From: Acinetobacter higginsii
Lineage (GTDB): Bacteria > Pseudomonadota > Gammaproteobacteria > Pseudomonadales > Moraxellaceae
DNA length: 64,000 bases
Reading direction: 5' to 3'
Assembly (NCBI RefSeq): GCF_000369525.1
Contig: NZ_KB850076.1
Location: 100,484 to 164,483, forward strand
Below, piece by piece: positions 35,523 to 44,537 of the stretch. The notes beneath the pieces are model-generated. The model saw only the letters and a list, made by a program, of their open reading frames with translations, had not been told where the DNA came from and searched no databases. Made by a program: the position numbers and the translations under genes. The first letter of the stretch is position 1. Each line of letters starts with the position of its first letter.

Positions 35523-36161
35523 ATGATTACACTACATCATTTAGATCAATCACGTTCTTTTCGCATTTTGTGGTTACTTGAAGAAATCAAGCAGCCTTAT
35601 GAGCTGAAACGCTATTATCGTGACTCAAACACGCATTTGGCCCCTGACTCTTTAAAAACCATCCATCCTTTAGGGAAATCTCCAGTATTGGAATGGGATG
35701 GCAAAGTTATTGCAGAGTCAGGCGCAATCGTTGAGTTATTAATTCAGAAACTTGCGCCGCATTTAGGACCTGATATGGATGAACCTACCTATGTCGATTA
35801 TCTACAGTGGATTCATTTCTCAGAAAGCTCTGCCATGCTGCCATTTTTATTAAAAACGTTTAATGCGATTGAAACCAAGCAGGGTACGAAGTTGGTATTT
35901 CTAGAAAATTATACCCAAGTTGAGTTCGATAAAGTATTTAGCTATTTAAATGAATATTTAAAAGATAAAGAGTTTCTAGTGGCAGACCGTTTAACCGGTG
36001 CTGACTTTATGATGGGCTTTGGACTACATGCTTTAGTTTATCATATGGGACAAGGTGAAAATTATCCCCATATCCAACGTTATGTAGCAGGTTTAAGCCA
36101 ACTACCTAGCTGGCAAGCCGCAGTACAAATTGAACAAAATGGTGTGAAAAGTCAAAAATAG
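35523..36161 (+). CDS. Glutathione S-transferase
   Basis: Protein of 212 residues. N-terminal thioredoxin-like domain: ITLHHLDQSRSFRILWLLEE (a Ser in the SRSFR segment is the likely catalytic residue), HPLGKSPVLEWDGKVIAESGAI, then a helical C-terminal domain with LTGADFMMGF. It conjugates electrophiles to glutathione. Operon with the curA-like gene, under the NemR-type site. Confidence 0.9.
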   Translation: MITLHHLDQSRSFRILWLLEEIKQPYELKRYYRDSNTHLAPDSLKTIHPLGKSPVLEWDGKVIAESGAIVELLIQKLAPHLGPDMDEPTYVDYLQWIHFSESSAMLPFLLKTFNAIETKQGTKLVFLENYTQVEFDKVFSYLNEYLKDKEFLVADRLTGADFMMGFGLHALVYHMGQGENYPHIQRYVAGLSQLPSWQAAVQIEQNGVKSQK

Positions 36162-36310
36162 CAAGATTGATTTTTAAGGCAATTGAGAAAAAGAATCGTG
36201 ATTGTCAAGTACAGCTAGTTATAAAATAAGCTGACACATATTTAAGTAAACGCCTAATGAATTTCATCGGGCGTTCTCTATTTTAAAGATAAGGAATTAC
36301 CATTATTTAA

Positions 36311-36436
36311 GACAAGTTGCGCCTGTTCTTCCACTGTAAATTCCTATCAAAAGAGCTTGAATATCGTGACGGTTACGTTGAAAGATATAATCAACTTTTG
36401 AAAGAAAGAAACGTGGCTAACGCACAGCAAGATTAA
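36311..36436 (+). pseudogene. Unidentified gene fragment
   Basis: The frame reads DKLRLFFHCKFLSKELEYR and then DGYVERYNQLLKERN, 41 residues to a stop, with an in-frame stop immediately before and no start. It looks like the C-terminus of a lost gene, family not recognised. It lies in the 36162-37209 gap, which otherwise holds only debris. Confidence 0.4.
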
Positions 36437-36573
36437 ATTATTCCTCGGGGTCTTAAACAAGTAAACTACATCATTTTACTAACATAAACACATATACGTA
36501 AAAATCAGGCCCCGTTTAACTGGCAATAGTTTTTGAACCCTTGTATAAAAGCTTAAAAGAATCTAGCAAGTCT

Positions 36574-36777
36574 TTATTTAATGTTAATATTCATCCAGTA
36601 TTGAGGTTTTTTATCTTTTCTTGCCTGTGATCTAGGTTGTAATACTCTAATTTCATACTCACCTGAAGCAGGTAAAATATAAATACCATTATCATCAAGC
36701 TCTGGAGAATATTCTCCAAGATTGATGGAGTCTTTTAATTGATTACCCCTGCTCTCAGCATGGCTGTTGGCAATCAT
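36574..36777 (-). pseudogene. Unidentified C-terminal fragment
   Basis: The frame contains SINLGEYSPELDDNGIYILP and ASGEYEIRVLQPRSQARKDK before its stop. It looks like the end of a small secreted or phage protein, cut at about 36740 by the IS3 fragment. Family not recognised. Confidence 0.35.
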
Positions 36778-36951
36778 AAACCATCTCGAAAATTAATCGT
36801 TCACTCGGACAGAGGAAGCCAATATTGCAGCCATGAATATCGCAATATGATTGAAAAATATGGATTTCAGGCTTCGATGAGTAAAAAAGGCGATTGCTAC
36901 AATAATGCACCAAATCAAATGGCAGAGGACTTTTACAAGTTGCCTGCCTAG
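36745..36951 (+). pseudogene. IS3-family OrfB fragment
   Basis: Encodes KLIVHSDRGSQYCSHEYRNM and KYGFQASMSKKGDCYNNAPN, the region around the second catalytic Asp to the Glu-containing block of an IS3 OrfB. The conserved ESF block is lost (MAEDFYK). It begins roughly where the opposite-strand fragment at 29673 ends, but the overlapping residues differ, so they are probably from two elements. Confidence 0.8.
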
Positions 36952-36987
36952 AATCTCCTAAGTAAGAGTGTCCTGTTAATCCAGCAA

Positions 36988-37031
36988 ACATCAATTCCCG
37001 ATAAGCCGAAAAGTCCGAAGCAAAGAGATAA
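36988..37031 (+). pseudogene. Remnant of a fic 3' end
   Basis: ATTCCCGATAAGCCGAAAAG and TCCGAAGCAAA match the last codons of the fic gene at 19345-19385 (IPDKPKSPKQ) with a few changes. An AATCCAGCAA match just upstream extends the similarity. It suggests that a fic gene once lay beside prfC. Confidence 0.65.
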
Positions 37032-37056
37032 ATTGAGTTTATAAAACTAGGTGTTT

Positions 37057-37074
37057 CCCCCCCCCAAAAAAAAA
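37057..37074. repeat. C9-A9 homopolymer tract
   Basis: Nine Cs followed by nine As, 136 bp before prfC. It could be slippage-prone, or the C count could be a sequencing artefact. Confidence 0.8.
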
Positions 37075-37209
37075 GCCACTGGATTTCCACCTATGCCTAT
37101 ACAACTCTAAATCTGCTACAATTACGCCAATTTTGAATTCCCACTTTTTCAGTTTTAGTACATATTTAGAAATGTGTACATAACTGTGTACATATTGTAG
37201 ATTTTTCTT

Positions 37210-38799
37210 ATGTTTAAAGATGAATTAGCTAGAGAAGTAAAGGCTCGTAGAACCTTTGCCATCATTTCCCACCCCGATGCGGGTAAAACCACCATGACAG
37301 AAAAACTGTTGTTATGGGGTAAGGCGATTCAAGTTGCTGGTATGGTAAAAAGCCGTAAGTCTGATCGTTCTGCAACGTCGGACTGGATGGAAATGGAAAA
37401 AGAACGTGGTATCTCGATTACCACATCGGTGATGCAGTTCCCTTATAAAAAGCACACCATTAACTTACTTGATACACCGGGGCATGAAGACTTCTCAGAA
37501 GATACTTACCGTACCTTGACCGCAGTGGACTCTGCGTTGATGGTGATCGATGGTGCAAAAGGTGTCGAAGAACGTACCATTAAATTGATGGAAGTGTGTC
37601 GTATGCGCGACACACCAATCATTTCATTTGTGAACAAAATGGACCGTGAGATTCGCGAGCCTTTAGAGTTGCTCGATGAAATTGAAAATGTCCTGAATAT
37701 TCGTTGTGTGCCGATTACATGGCCTTTAGGTATGGGGCGTGATTTTGCGGGTGTTTACAATCTGCTAGAAAACAAACTGTATGTCTATAAAGCAGGTTTT
37801 GGTTCAACCATTACCGATATCGAAGTGCGTGATGGTTATGATCATGCTGATATTCGTGAAAAAGTTGGTGAGTTGGCATGGTCATCATTTGAGGAATCAC
37901 TTGAATTGGTACAAATGGCCAATGAGCCATTAGACCGTGAGTTATTCTTACAAGGTAAACAAACCCCTGTATTGTTCGGTACAGCATTGGGTAACTTTGC
38001 GGTTGACCATGTCTTGGATACCTTTATTAATTGGGCGCCAGAGCCGAAAGCACATCCAACGCAAGAACGTATTGTTGAAGCCAATGAAGAAGGTTTCACA
38101 GGCTTCGTGTTTAAAATTCAGGCCAATATGGACCCGAAACACCGTGACCGTATTGCCTTTATGCGTATTTGCTCAGGTAAGTATGAAAAAGGTTTGAAAA
38201 TGAATCATGTGCGTATTGGTAAAGATGTCCGTATCAGTGATGCATTGACTTTCCTTGCGGGCGAGCGTGAGCATCTGGAAGAAGCTTGGCCGGGTGATAT
38301 CATTGGTTTGCATAACCACGGGACCATTCAGATTGGCGATACCTTTACCAGTGGTGAAGATTTGCATTTCACCGGGATTCCGCACTTCGCACCTGAAATG
38401 TTCCGCCGTGTTCGCCTAAAAGATCCTTTGAAATCGAAGCAATTGCAAAAAGGTTTGAAAGAATTATCTGAAGAAGGTGCAACCCAAGTATTTATGCCAC
38501 AGATCAGTAACGACCTGATTGTTGGTGCAGTGGGTGTGTTACAGTTTGATGTGGTGGCTTACCGCTTAAAAGAAGAATATAAGGTTGACTGTATTTATGA
38601 GCCAGTCAGTGTGCATACCGTGCGCTGGGTGCATTGTGATGATGACAAGATCCTGAATGAATTCAAGAAAAAAGCACATGACCAGCTTTCAGTGGATGGC
38701 GGTGGTCATCTGACTTATCTTGCACCAAGTCGTGTAAACTTACAGTTAATGCAAGAACGTTGGCCAGACATTCAGTTCCGTAACACACGAGAACACTAA
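37210..38799 (+). CDS. prfC: Peptide chain release factor 3
   Basis: Protein of 529 residues, normal for RF3. GTPase motifs ISHPDAGKTTMTEKLL (P-loop), RGISITTSVMQF, DTPGHEDFSEDTYRTL and NKMDREIREP. It recycles RF1/RF2 from the ribosome after termination. The upstream region has two direct GTGTACATA repeats (about 37175-37195). Weak ribosome site. This gene marks the start of the core block. Accessory debris reaches to within about 140 bp of it. Confidence 0.97.
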   Translation: MFKDELAREVKARRTFAIISHPDAGKTTMTEKLLLWGKAIQVAGMVKSRKSDRSATSDWMEMEKERGISITTSVMQFPYKKHTINLLDTPGHEDFSEDTYRTLTAVDSALMVIDGAKGVEERTIKLMEVCRMRDTPIISFVNKMDREIREPLELLDEIENVLNIRCVPITWPLGMGRDFAGVYNLLENKLYVYKAGFGSTITDIEVRDGYDHADIREKVGELAWSSFEESLELVQMANEPLDRELFLQGKQTPVLFGTALGNFAVDHVLDTFINWAPEPKAHPTQERIVEANEEGFTGFVFKIQANMDPKHRDRIAFMRICSGKYEKGLKMNHVRIGKDVRISDALTFLAGEREHLEEAWPGDIIGLHNHGTIQIGDTFTSGEDLHFTGIPHFAPEMFRRVRLKDPLKSKQLQKGLKELSEEGATQVFMPQISNDLIVGAVGVLQFDVVAYRLKEEYKVDCIYEPVSVHTVRWVHCDDDKILNEFKKKAHDQLSVDGGGHLTYLAPSRVNLQLMQERWPDIQFRNTREH

Positions 38800-38806
38800 A
38801 CTGCAC

Positions 38807-38836
38807 AAAAACAGCTTCTAATTAGAGGCTGTTTTT
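38807..38836 (+). terminator. prfC terminator
   Basis: AAAAACAGC pairs with GCTGTTTTT, with TCT/AGA extending the stem inward, just after the prfC stop. Confidence 0.85.
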
Positions 38837-38868
38837 AATTGAACGAACTAAAAATAAAGGATGATGCA

Positions 38869-39696
38869 ATGAACACTTTAAAACCACTTTTTGCTGTCAG
38901 TGTATTGATTGGAATGATGGCTTTAACGGCATGTGATCATCCGAATAAAAATGAAAGCACTGCAGAGCAGACCAAAGAACAGGCTGCGACATCGGTCGAA
39001 AAAGCCGATGTTCTTCCTTACTTAAATATGAAAGAAGCCAAGGCCGATTATGCCTTGCCATTTTGTGAGAAAAAGAACTGTATTGATGTCGATATCCAAA
39101 CCATTAAAACCCAAGATGAATGGCTGAATGCGTGGATTGCGAAAAATCAGGCCAACGTGATTCAACAGCAGATTGAGTTAAATAAGAATCTAACCTTGCA
39201 ACAAGCGATTAATGCCTATGTGAAAAAGTCGGATGAATGGCAGGATAAGTATTCTAAAAACAAAGCCTATGAACTGCATTTAACCACACGTATTGCCTCG
39301 CAACGGAATCAATATGTGTTGTTGCAAGTGGGCGTGGATACGCAACAAGAAGATATTGCGGTGAAAGATCGCTTCTACTTTTTTGTGGCAGATCGAAAGT
39401 TGCAGAAAAGTGTGAGTGTTTTGGATGTGATTCAGAAGAATCAGCAAAATGCCTTAAACCAGATTATTCAAAGCCACTATCAAACATGGGTAGACAAGCA
39501 ATCGGCAGAAGTCAAAAAGCAAGTGCCGAAAAAACTGTATTGGGGACAGGCTGATTGGTTCTTTGATGGAGAAGGCATTGGAGTGCATTATCGTGCCAAT
39601 GAAATCAGCAAAGATGCACCACAGTTAGATATTTATTTAACCACTGAACAAAGCAAACAGATGCTACAAGCTGAAATTTACCAGCAAATGTTTTAA
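38869..39696 (+). CDS. Putative lipoprotein
   Basis: Protein of 275 residues from ATG 38869 (AAAGGATG upstream). Lipobox LTAC at residues 19-22. The mature part begins with a charged linker, then DYALPFCEKKNCIDVDIQTI, a pattern also seen in the next gene (LPECKGNTCPDFTVERL). It probably belongs with the DUF3298/DUF4163-type periplasmic proteins. Tandem paralogue-like arrangement with 39816-40730. Function unknown. Confidence 0.72.
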   Translation: MNTLKPLFAVSVLIGMMALTACDHPNKNESTAEQTKEQAATSVEKADVLPYLNMKEAKADYALPFCEKKNCIDVDIQTIKTQDEWLNAWIAKNQANVIQQQIELNKNLTLQQAINAYVKKSDEWQDKYSKNKAYELHLTTRIASQRNQYVLLQVGVDTQQEDIAVKDRFYFFVADRKLQKSVSVLDVIQKNQQNALNQIIQSHYQTWVDKQSAEVKKQVPKKLYWGQADWFFDGEGIGVHYRANEISKDAPQLDIYLTTEQSKQMLQAEIYQQMF

Positions 39697-39815
39697 TTGA
39701 GACAGAAGTCACTATTCTAAGTTTCGTATAGAAATTGCATGTGCCTGTAGCGGTTTTGCTTTAACTTCGATAGCATTTAAAAATCTTGTGTAATAACAAT
39801 GCTGATAGGTTTTAA

Positions 39816-40730
39816 ATGAAAACAATTTCTAAATTTAGCGTTCTCGCATGTGCAATTCTGCTTGCCGCTTGCCAGCCGAAATCAGAACCTAAAGAATCAC
39901 AGGATAAACCGACAGATCCACCAGCGGCACAGCAAACTACCGAGCCGATTTTGCGTGGTGAAACGGTGAAGCTACAGGTGACTTTACCTGAATGTAAAGG
40001 TAATACCTGCCCAGATTTTACCGTTGAACGATTACAAAGTAATTTCCCATTTATTGACCAGTTACTGGATCAGCAGATTCTCGATCAACTGAGTAAAATG
40101 CTCGATGTCGTTGATGCCGATGCTTCAGCAGCATCTGCTCCAAAAACGACTGAGCAAAAAACAGGTTTAGATGCTCAGGCACAAGCCTATGCCAATGCCT
40201 TTGTTAAAATAGATGATGAGTTAAAAGCACTGAGTAGTAGTCATCAGATCAGCTTAATGGTTAAGCCTAAAATTTTGCAACCGAAAGGCCAGCTAGCAAC
40301 CGTAGTGTTGAATAGCAGCAGTTATTTGGGTGGAGCGCATGGTTCAACCTCACAACGTTACTATAACTTTGATTTAGCGAACCAAAAACAGATTCAATTG
40401 CATGACCTATTATTGCCGAAGCAAAAAGCAACTTTAGACAAACTGGCGCATGACGCATTTAAAGTGTGGATTGTCGATTCAAAACTTGCAACAGATCCGA
40501 AAGAATATGAACAGGCTTGGCCATTCCAAGTCACCGATAATTTCTTATTGGGTGAACAGGGTTTAATTCTGCAATATGGCGAATATGAGATTGGTCCTTA
40601 TGTCGTCGGTTTACCGCGATTAGTGATTCCATTTAGTGAGTTACAAGGCGTGTTAAAACCTGAATATTTACCAAAAATTGATACGCCAGCAGCATCTACC
40701 CCCGCTGCAAGTACGCCAAGTCAAAGTTAA
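39816..40730 (+). CDS. DUF3298 (RsiV-like) lipoprotein
   Basis: Protein of 304 residues with signal peptide and lipobox LAAC (about Cys 19), then a proline-rich linker. The C-terminal DUF3298 domain includes SSYLGGAHGSTSQRYYNFDL, LHDLLLPKQ and GPYVVGLPRLVIPFSEL. Envelope protein of unknown function. Its stop overlaps the tatD start (TAATG). Confidence 0.82.
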   Translation: MKTISKFSVLACAILLAACQPKSEPKESQDKPTDPPAAQQTTEPILRGETVKLQVTLPECKGNTCPDFTVERLQSNFPFIDQLLDQQILDQLSKMLDVVDADASAASAPKTTEQKTGLDAQAQAYANAFVKIDDELKALSSSHQISLMVKPKILQPKGQLATVVLNSSSYLGGAHGSTSQRYYNFDLANQKQIQLHDLLLPKQKATLDKLAHDAFKVWIVDSKLATDPKEYEQAWPFQVTDNFLLGEQGLILQYGEYEIGPYVVGLPRLVIPFSELQGVLKPEYLPKIDTPAASTPAASTPSQS

Positions 40731-41545
40731 TGCAACTGTTCGATACCCATACCCATTTTGATGTTGCCGATTTTGATCATGATCGGCAACATCTGGCTGA
40801 ACAAGCAAAACAGGTTGGGGTCGATGCTTTGGTGCTAATCGGTTTTGTTGAATCCCGATTCGATGAGCTGATCCACACCCATCAACAATTACACGCTTGG
40901 GATAAGGTGCCGACTTCTTATCTGGCACCTGGCTTGCATCCTTTTTATATCGAACAACATCAGCCAGAACATTTACAGCGACTTGAGCAAGTCTTACAGC
41001 AGCATGACTGTGTGGCTGTAGGTGAAATTGGTTTAGATACCTTTTTAAAACAACATAAACAGCCTGAACTATTTGCCAAGCAACAACATTATTTTATTGA
41101 GCAACTTGTATTGGCAACTCAATATCAAAAGCCTGTGTTATTGCATATCCGTAAGGCGCATGCAGAAACCATTGCCATTTTAAAAACACAAAAATTCAAA
41201 TTGGGTGGCATTGCTCATGCGTTTAGTGGTGGCGTCGAAGAAGCCAAAGCCTTGGTTAAACTGGGCTTTAAAATTGGGGTGACAGGACAAATCACCAATC
41301 CAAATGCCAAAAAACTGCATCAAGTGGTACAAGCGATAGGCAGTGAAAATTTGGTGATTGAAACAGATTGTCCAGATATGACGCCGTTGTCTTGCCAAAC
41401 TTCAACCGAGCATCGCACACGTAATACCCCAGTCAACCTACCCTATGTTCTGGAAAGTTTGGCTCAGACCCTTGACCAGCCTGAGTTGCAGCTGGCTGCA
41501 CAAGTATGGCAAAACTCCTTGGCTGCGTTGCGACTTAAATTTTAA
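40730..41545 (+). CDS. TatD-family metal-dependent hydrolase
   Basis: Protein of 271 residues. Metal ligands: FDTHTHFD (HxH), AVGEIGLD (Glu), PVLLHIRKAH, HAFSGG and ETDCPDMTP (Asp). TatD enzymes are DNases or deaminase-like hydrolases. The start overlaps the preceding lipoprotein stop, so translation is coupled. Confidence 0.9.
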   Translation: MQLFDTHTHFDVADFDHDRQHLAEQAKQVGVDALVLIGFVESRFDELIHTHQQLHAWDKVPTSYLAPGLHPFYIEQHQPEHLQRLEQVLQQHDCVAVGEIGLDTFLKQHKQPELFAKQQHYFIEQLVLATQYQKPVLLHIRKAHAETIAILKTQKFKLGGIAHAFSGGVEEAKALVKLGFKIGVTGQITNPNAKKLHQVVQAIGSENLVIETDCPDMTPLSCQTSTEHRTRNTPVNLPYVLESLAQTLDQPELQLAAQVWQNSLAALRLKF

Positions 41546-41670
41546 GAGAATAAGCAAATAATCTCGTTAAAAATAAGATACTAAAAGGGAACACATACTT
41601 TTCTAAACAGGGGTACATTAAAAGAACAATTTGATAATAAACAACCAGCCAATACTGGGAGGGTAACCTT

Positions 41671-44427
41671 ATGGCCAGATATAGCAAAATCAATAGTTTC
41701 AATGCATTACAAACACTCACCGTCGGTTCGACATCCTATCAAATCTATAGTTTAGCGCGAGCAGCTGAAACACTTGGCAATATTGATAAATTGCCAAAGT
41801 CTTTAAAGGTTTTGCTAGAAAATTTACTCCGTTTCGAAGATCAAAAAAGTGTAAAAGTGGAGCATATTCAGGCCTTGGTTGATTGGCAGAAAACCAAAAG
41901 TTCTGATCAGGAAATTCAATATCGTCCTGCACGGGTGTTAATGCAGGATTTCACTGGTGTTCCAGCAGTGGTCGATCTGGCTGCGATGCGTGCCGCAATG
42001 TCTCAAGCAGGCGGTGATCCTAACCTGATTAATCCTTTGTCACCCGTTGATCTGGTCATTGATCATTCGGTGATGGTTGATCATTTTGCTGATGAAAATG
42101 CCTTTGCCGAGAACGTTGAAATTGAAATGCAACGCAATGGCGAGCGTTATCAATTCCTACGTTGGGGACAATCTGCATTTAATAATTTTAGTGTGGTGCC
42201 ACCCGGTACAGGGATTTGCCACCAAGTCAATTTAGAATACTTAGCGCAAGCGGTCTGGTTAGGTGATGATGAAGGTCAGGTTTTTGCCTTTCCAGATACC
42301 TTAGTTGGAACAGATTCACATACCACCATGATCAATGGCCTTGGTGTACTTGGTTGGGGTGTGGGCGGGATTGAAGCCGAAGCAGCGATGCTTGGGCAAC
42401 CTGTATCCATGTTGATTCCAGAAGTGATCGGATTCAAACTCACAGGCAAATTGAATGAGGGCATTACTGCGACCGATTTGGTTCTGACCATTACCCAAAT
42501 GCTGCGTCAAAAAGGCGTGGTGGGTAAATTCGTTGAATTTTATGGTGATGGTTTGGCTGATTTACCATTGGCTGACCGTGCGACCATTGCCAATATGGCA
42601 CCTGAATATGGAGCAACCTGTGGTTTCTTCCCGATTGATGATGTGACATTGGGATATTTAGCCCTAACTGGCCGCAAACAAGAACGTATAGATTTAGTCG
42701 AAGCCTATAGTAAACAACAAGGATTGTGGCGTCATGCAGGCGATGAACCTGTATTTACCGATACCTTGAGTCTGGATATGAGTACCGTACAAGCCAGTCT
42801 GGCTGGGCCAAAACGTCCACAAGATCGGGTTTTGTTGGGTGATGTTCCGAAAACATTTAATGCATTGATGGAGCTGAATTTAAAACCTGCGAAAGAAGCC
42901 AAAGAACGTTTAGAGAATGAAGGCGGCGGAGGTACGGCTGTTGAAGCCAAGAAAGCGAATTTAGCGCATGAAGAACCTTCGTGCACCATTGAAGGTAAAT
43001 CTTATCCATTGAATCATGGTGATGTAGTGATTTCCGCGATTACCTCATGTACCAACACTTCCAATCCAAGTGTGATGTTAGCTGCGGGACTATTGGCTAA
43101 AAAAGCAATTGAGAAAGGTCTGCAACGCAAACCATGGGTGAAAAGCTCACTGGCTCCGGGCTCTAAAGTGGTGACCGATTATCTGGCTGCGGCAGGTTTA
43201 ACGCCGTACTTGGATGAGTTGGGCTATAACTTAGTGGGTTATGGTTGTACCACCTGTATTGGTAACTCTGGGCCTTTACCTGAACCGATTGAAGAAGCAA
43301 TTCAGTGCCATGATCTGAATGTGGCTTCAGTGCTTTCAGGTAACCGTAACTTTGAGGGACGTGTTCATCCATTGGTAAAAACCAACTGGTTGGCGTCTCC
43401 ACCTTTGGTCGTGGCTTATGGTTTAGCGGGGAATATCCGTACTGATTTAACCACCCAACCAATTGGACAAGGCAAAGATGGACAAGATGTTTATTTGAAA
43501 GACATTTGGCCAAGTCAGTTTGAAATTGATCAAGTACTGCAAAAAGTGAATACCGACATGTTCCATAAAGAATATGCAGCAGTATTTGATGGTGATGCAA
43601 CTTGGCAGGCGATTCAGATTCCACAAAGCCAAACTTATGCGTGGCAAGATAATTCGACTTATATTCGCCATCCACCATTTTTTGAGGAAATTAATCAGCC
43701 TCCGAAAGCCATTCGCAATATTGAACAGGCACGCATCTTGGCGGTATTGGGTGACTCAGTCACCACCGATCATATCTCTCCAGCAGGGAATATCAAAAAA
43801 GACAGCCCAGCAGGACGTTATTTACAGCAGCAGGGAGTTGAACCGAAAGATTTCAACTCTTATGGTTCTCGACGTGGTAACCATGAAGTGATGATGCGTG
43901 GGACTTTTGCCAATATCCGAATCAAGAATGAAATGCTGGGTGGTGAAGAAGGTGGTAATACCATCTTTATTCCAACAGGTGAAAAGCAGGCCATCTATGA
44001 TGCATCCATGCTGTACCAGCAACAGAAAACACCGTTGGTGATTATTGCAGGTAAGGAGTATGGAACGGGTTCATCACGAGACTGGGCTGCAAAAGGGACC
44101 AATCTCTTAGGCGTTAAAGCGGTCATTGCTGAAAGTTTTGAACGGATTCACCGCTCTAATTTGGTCGGTATGGGCGTCTTGCCATTACAGTTTGTGGATG
44201 GGCAAACACGTCAATCCTTAAACCTCACTGGCCGTGAAGTACTGTCGATTCATGGATTATCTGATGATATCCAACCACATCAAACTTTGGATATTCAGGT
44301 ACAACGAGAAGATGGTAGTCAAGACCAATTCAAAGTGTTATGTCGTATTGATACCTTGAATGAGGTGGAATATTTTAAAGCAGGTGGTATCTTGCATTAT
44401 GTATTACGAAATCTGATTGCTGCATAA
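41671..44427 (+). CDS. acnA: Aconitate hydratase A
   Basis: Protein of 918 residues, full length. Iron-sulfur cysteines in ITSCTNTSNPS and GYGCTTCIGNSGPLPEP. Other landmarks: VGTDSHTTMINGLGVLGWGVGGIEAEAAMLG, LGDSVTTDHISPAG, YGSRRGNHEVMMRGTF and GKEYGTGSSRDWAAKG. It interconverts citrate and isocitrate in the TCA cycle. A GGGAGGG ribosome site precedes the ATG. A terminator follows. Confidence 0.97.
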   Translation: MARYSKINSFNALQTLTVGSTSYQIYSLARAAETLGNIDKLPKSLKVLLENLLRFEDQKSVKVEHIQALVDWQKTKSSDQEIQYRPARVLMQDFTGVPAVVDLAAMRAAMSQAGGDPNLINPLSPVDLVIDHSVMVDHFADENAFAENVEIEMQRNGERYQFLRWGQSAFNNFSVVPPGTGICHQVNLEYLAQAVWLGDDEGQVFAFPDTLVGTDSHTTMINGLGVLGWGVGGIEAEAAMLGQPVSMLIPEVIGFKLTGKLNEGITATDLVLTITQMLRQKGVVGKFVEFYGDGLADLPLADRATIANMAPEYGATCGFFPIDDVTLGYLALTGRKQERIDLVEAYSKQQGLWRHAGDEPVFTDTLSLDMSTVQASLAGPKRPQDRVLLGDVPKTFNALMELNLKPAKEAKERLENEGGGGTAVEAKKANLAHEEPSCTIEGKSYPLNHGDVVISAITSCTNTSNPSVMLAAGLLAKKAIEKGLQRKPWVKSSLAPGSKVVTDYLAAAGLTPYLDELGYNLVGYGCTTCIGNSGPLPEPIEEAIQCHDLNVASVLSGNRNFEGRVHPLVKTNWLASPPLVVAYGLAGNIRTDLTTQPIGQGKDGQDVYLKDIWPSQFEIDQVLQKVNTDMFHKEYAAVFDGDATWQAIQIPQSQTYAWQDNSTYIRHPPFFEEINQPPKAIRNIEQARILAVLGDSVTTDHISPAGNIKKDSPAGRYLQQQGVEPKDFNSYGSRRGNHEVMMRGTFANIRIKNEMLGGEEGGNTIFIPTGEKQAIYDASMLYQQQKTPLVIIAGKEYGTGSSRDWAAKGTNLLGVKAVIAESFERIHRSNLVGMGVLPLQFVDGQTRQSLNLTGREVLSIHGLSDDIQPHQTLDIQVQREDGSQDQFKVLCRIDTLNEVEYFKAGGILHYVLRNLIAA

Positions 44428-44446
44428 CGAAACACACTCTTAAATC

Positions 44447-44477
44447 AAAGATGAAAGCTGGTCTTTCATCTTTTTTT
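44447..44477 (+). terminator. acnA terminator
   Basis: AAAGATGAAAG pairs with CTTTCATCTTT, followed by more Ts. Confidence 0.88.
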
Positions 44478-44537
44478 GTTTGAATTTCAAGCATTCAGCG
44501 TTAAGGTAGTCAGGCCCGATTAAATTGGATAAAGGCT

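Noticed and set aside
37100..37260. SXT-type integration at the prfC 5' end
   Set aside because: prfC is a known ICE target and accessory debris abuts it, but no integrase or SXT-type gene is next to it and the gene looks intact.
43163..43678. 171-residue frame on the minus strand inside acnA
   Set aside because: Antisense shadow of a conserved enzyme, with no ribosome site or family match.
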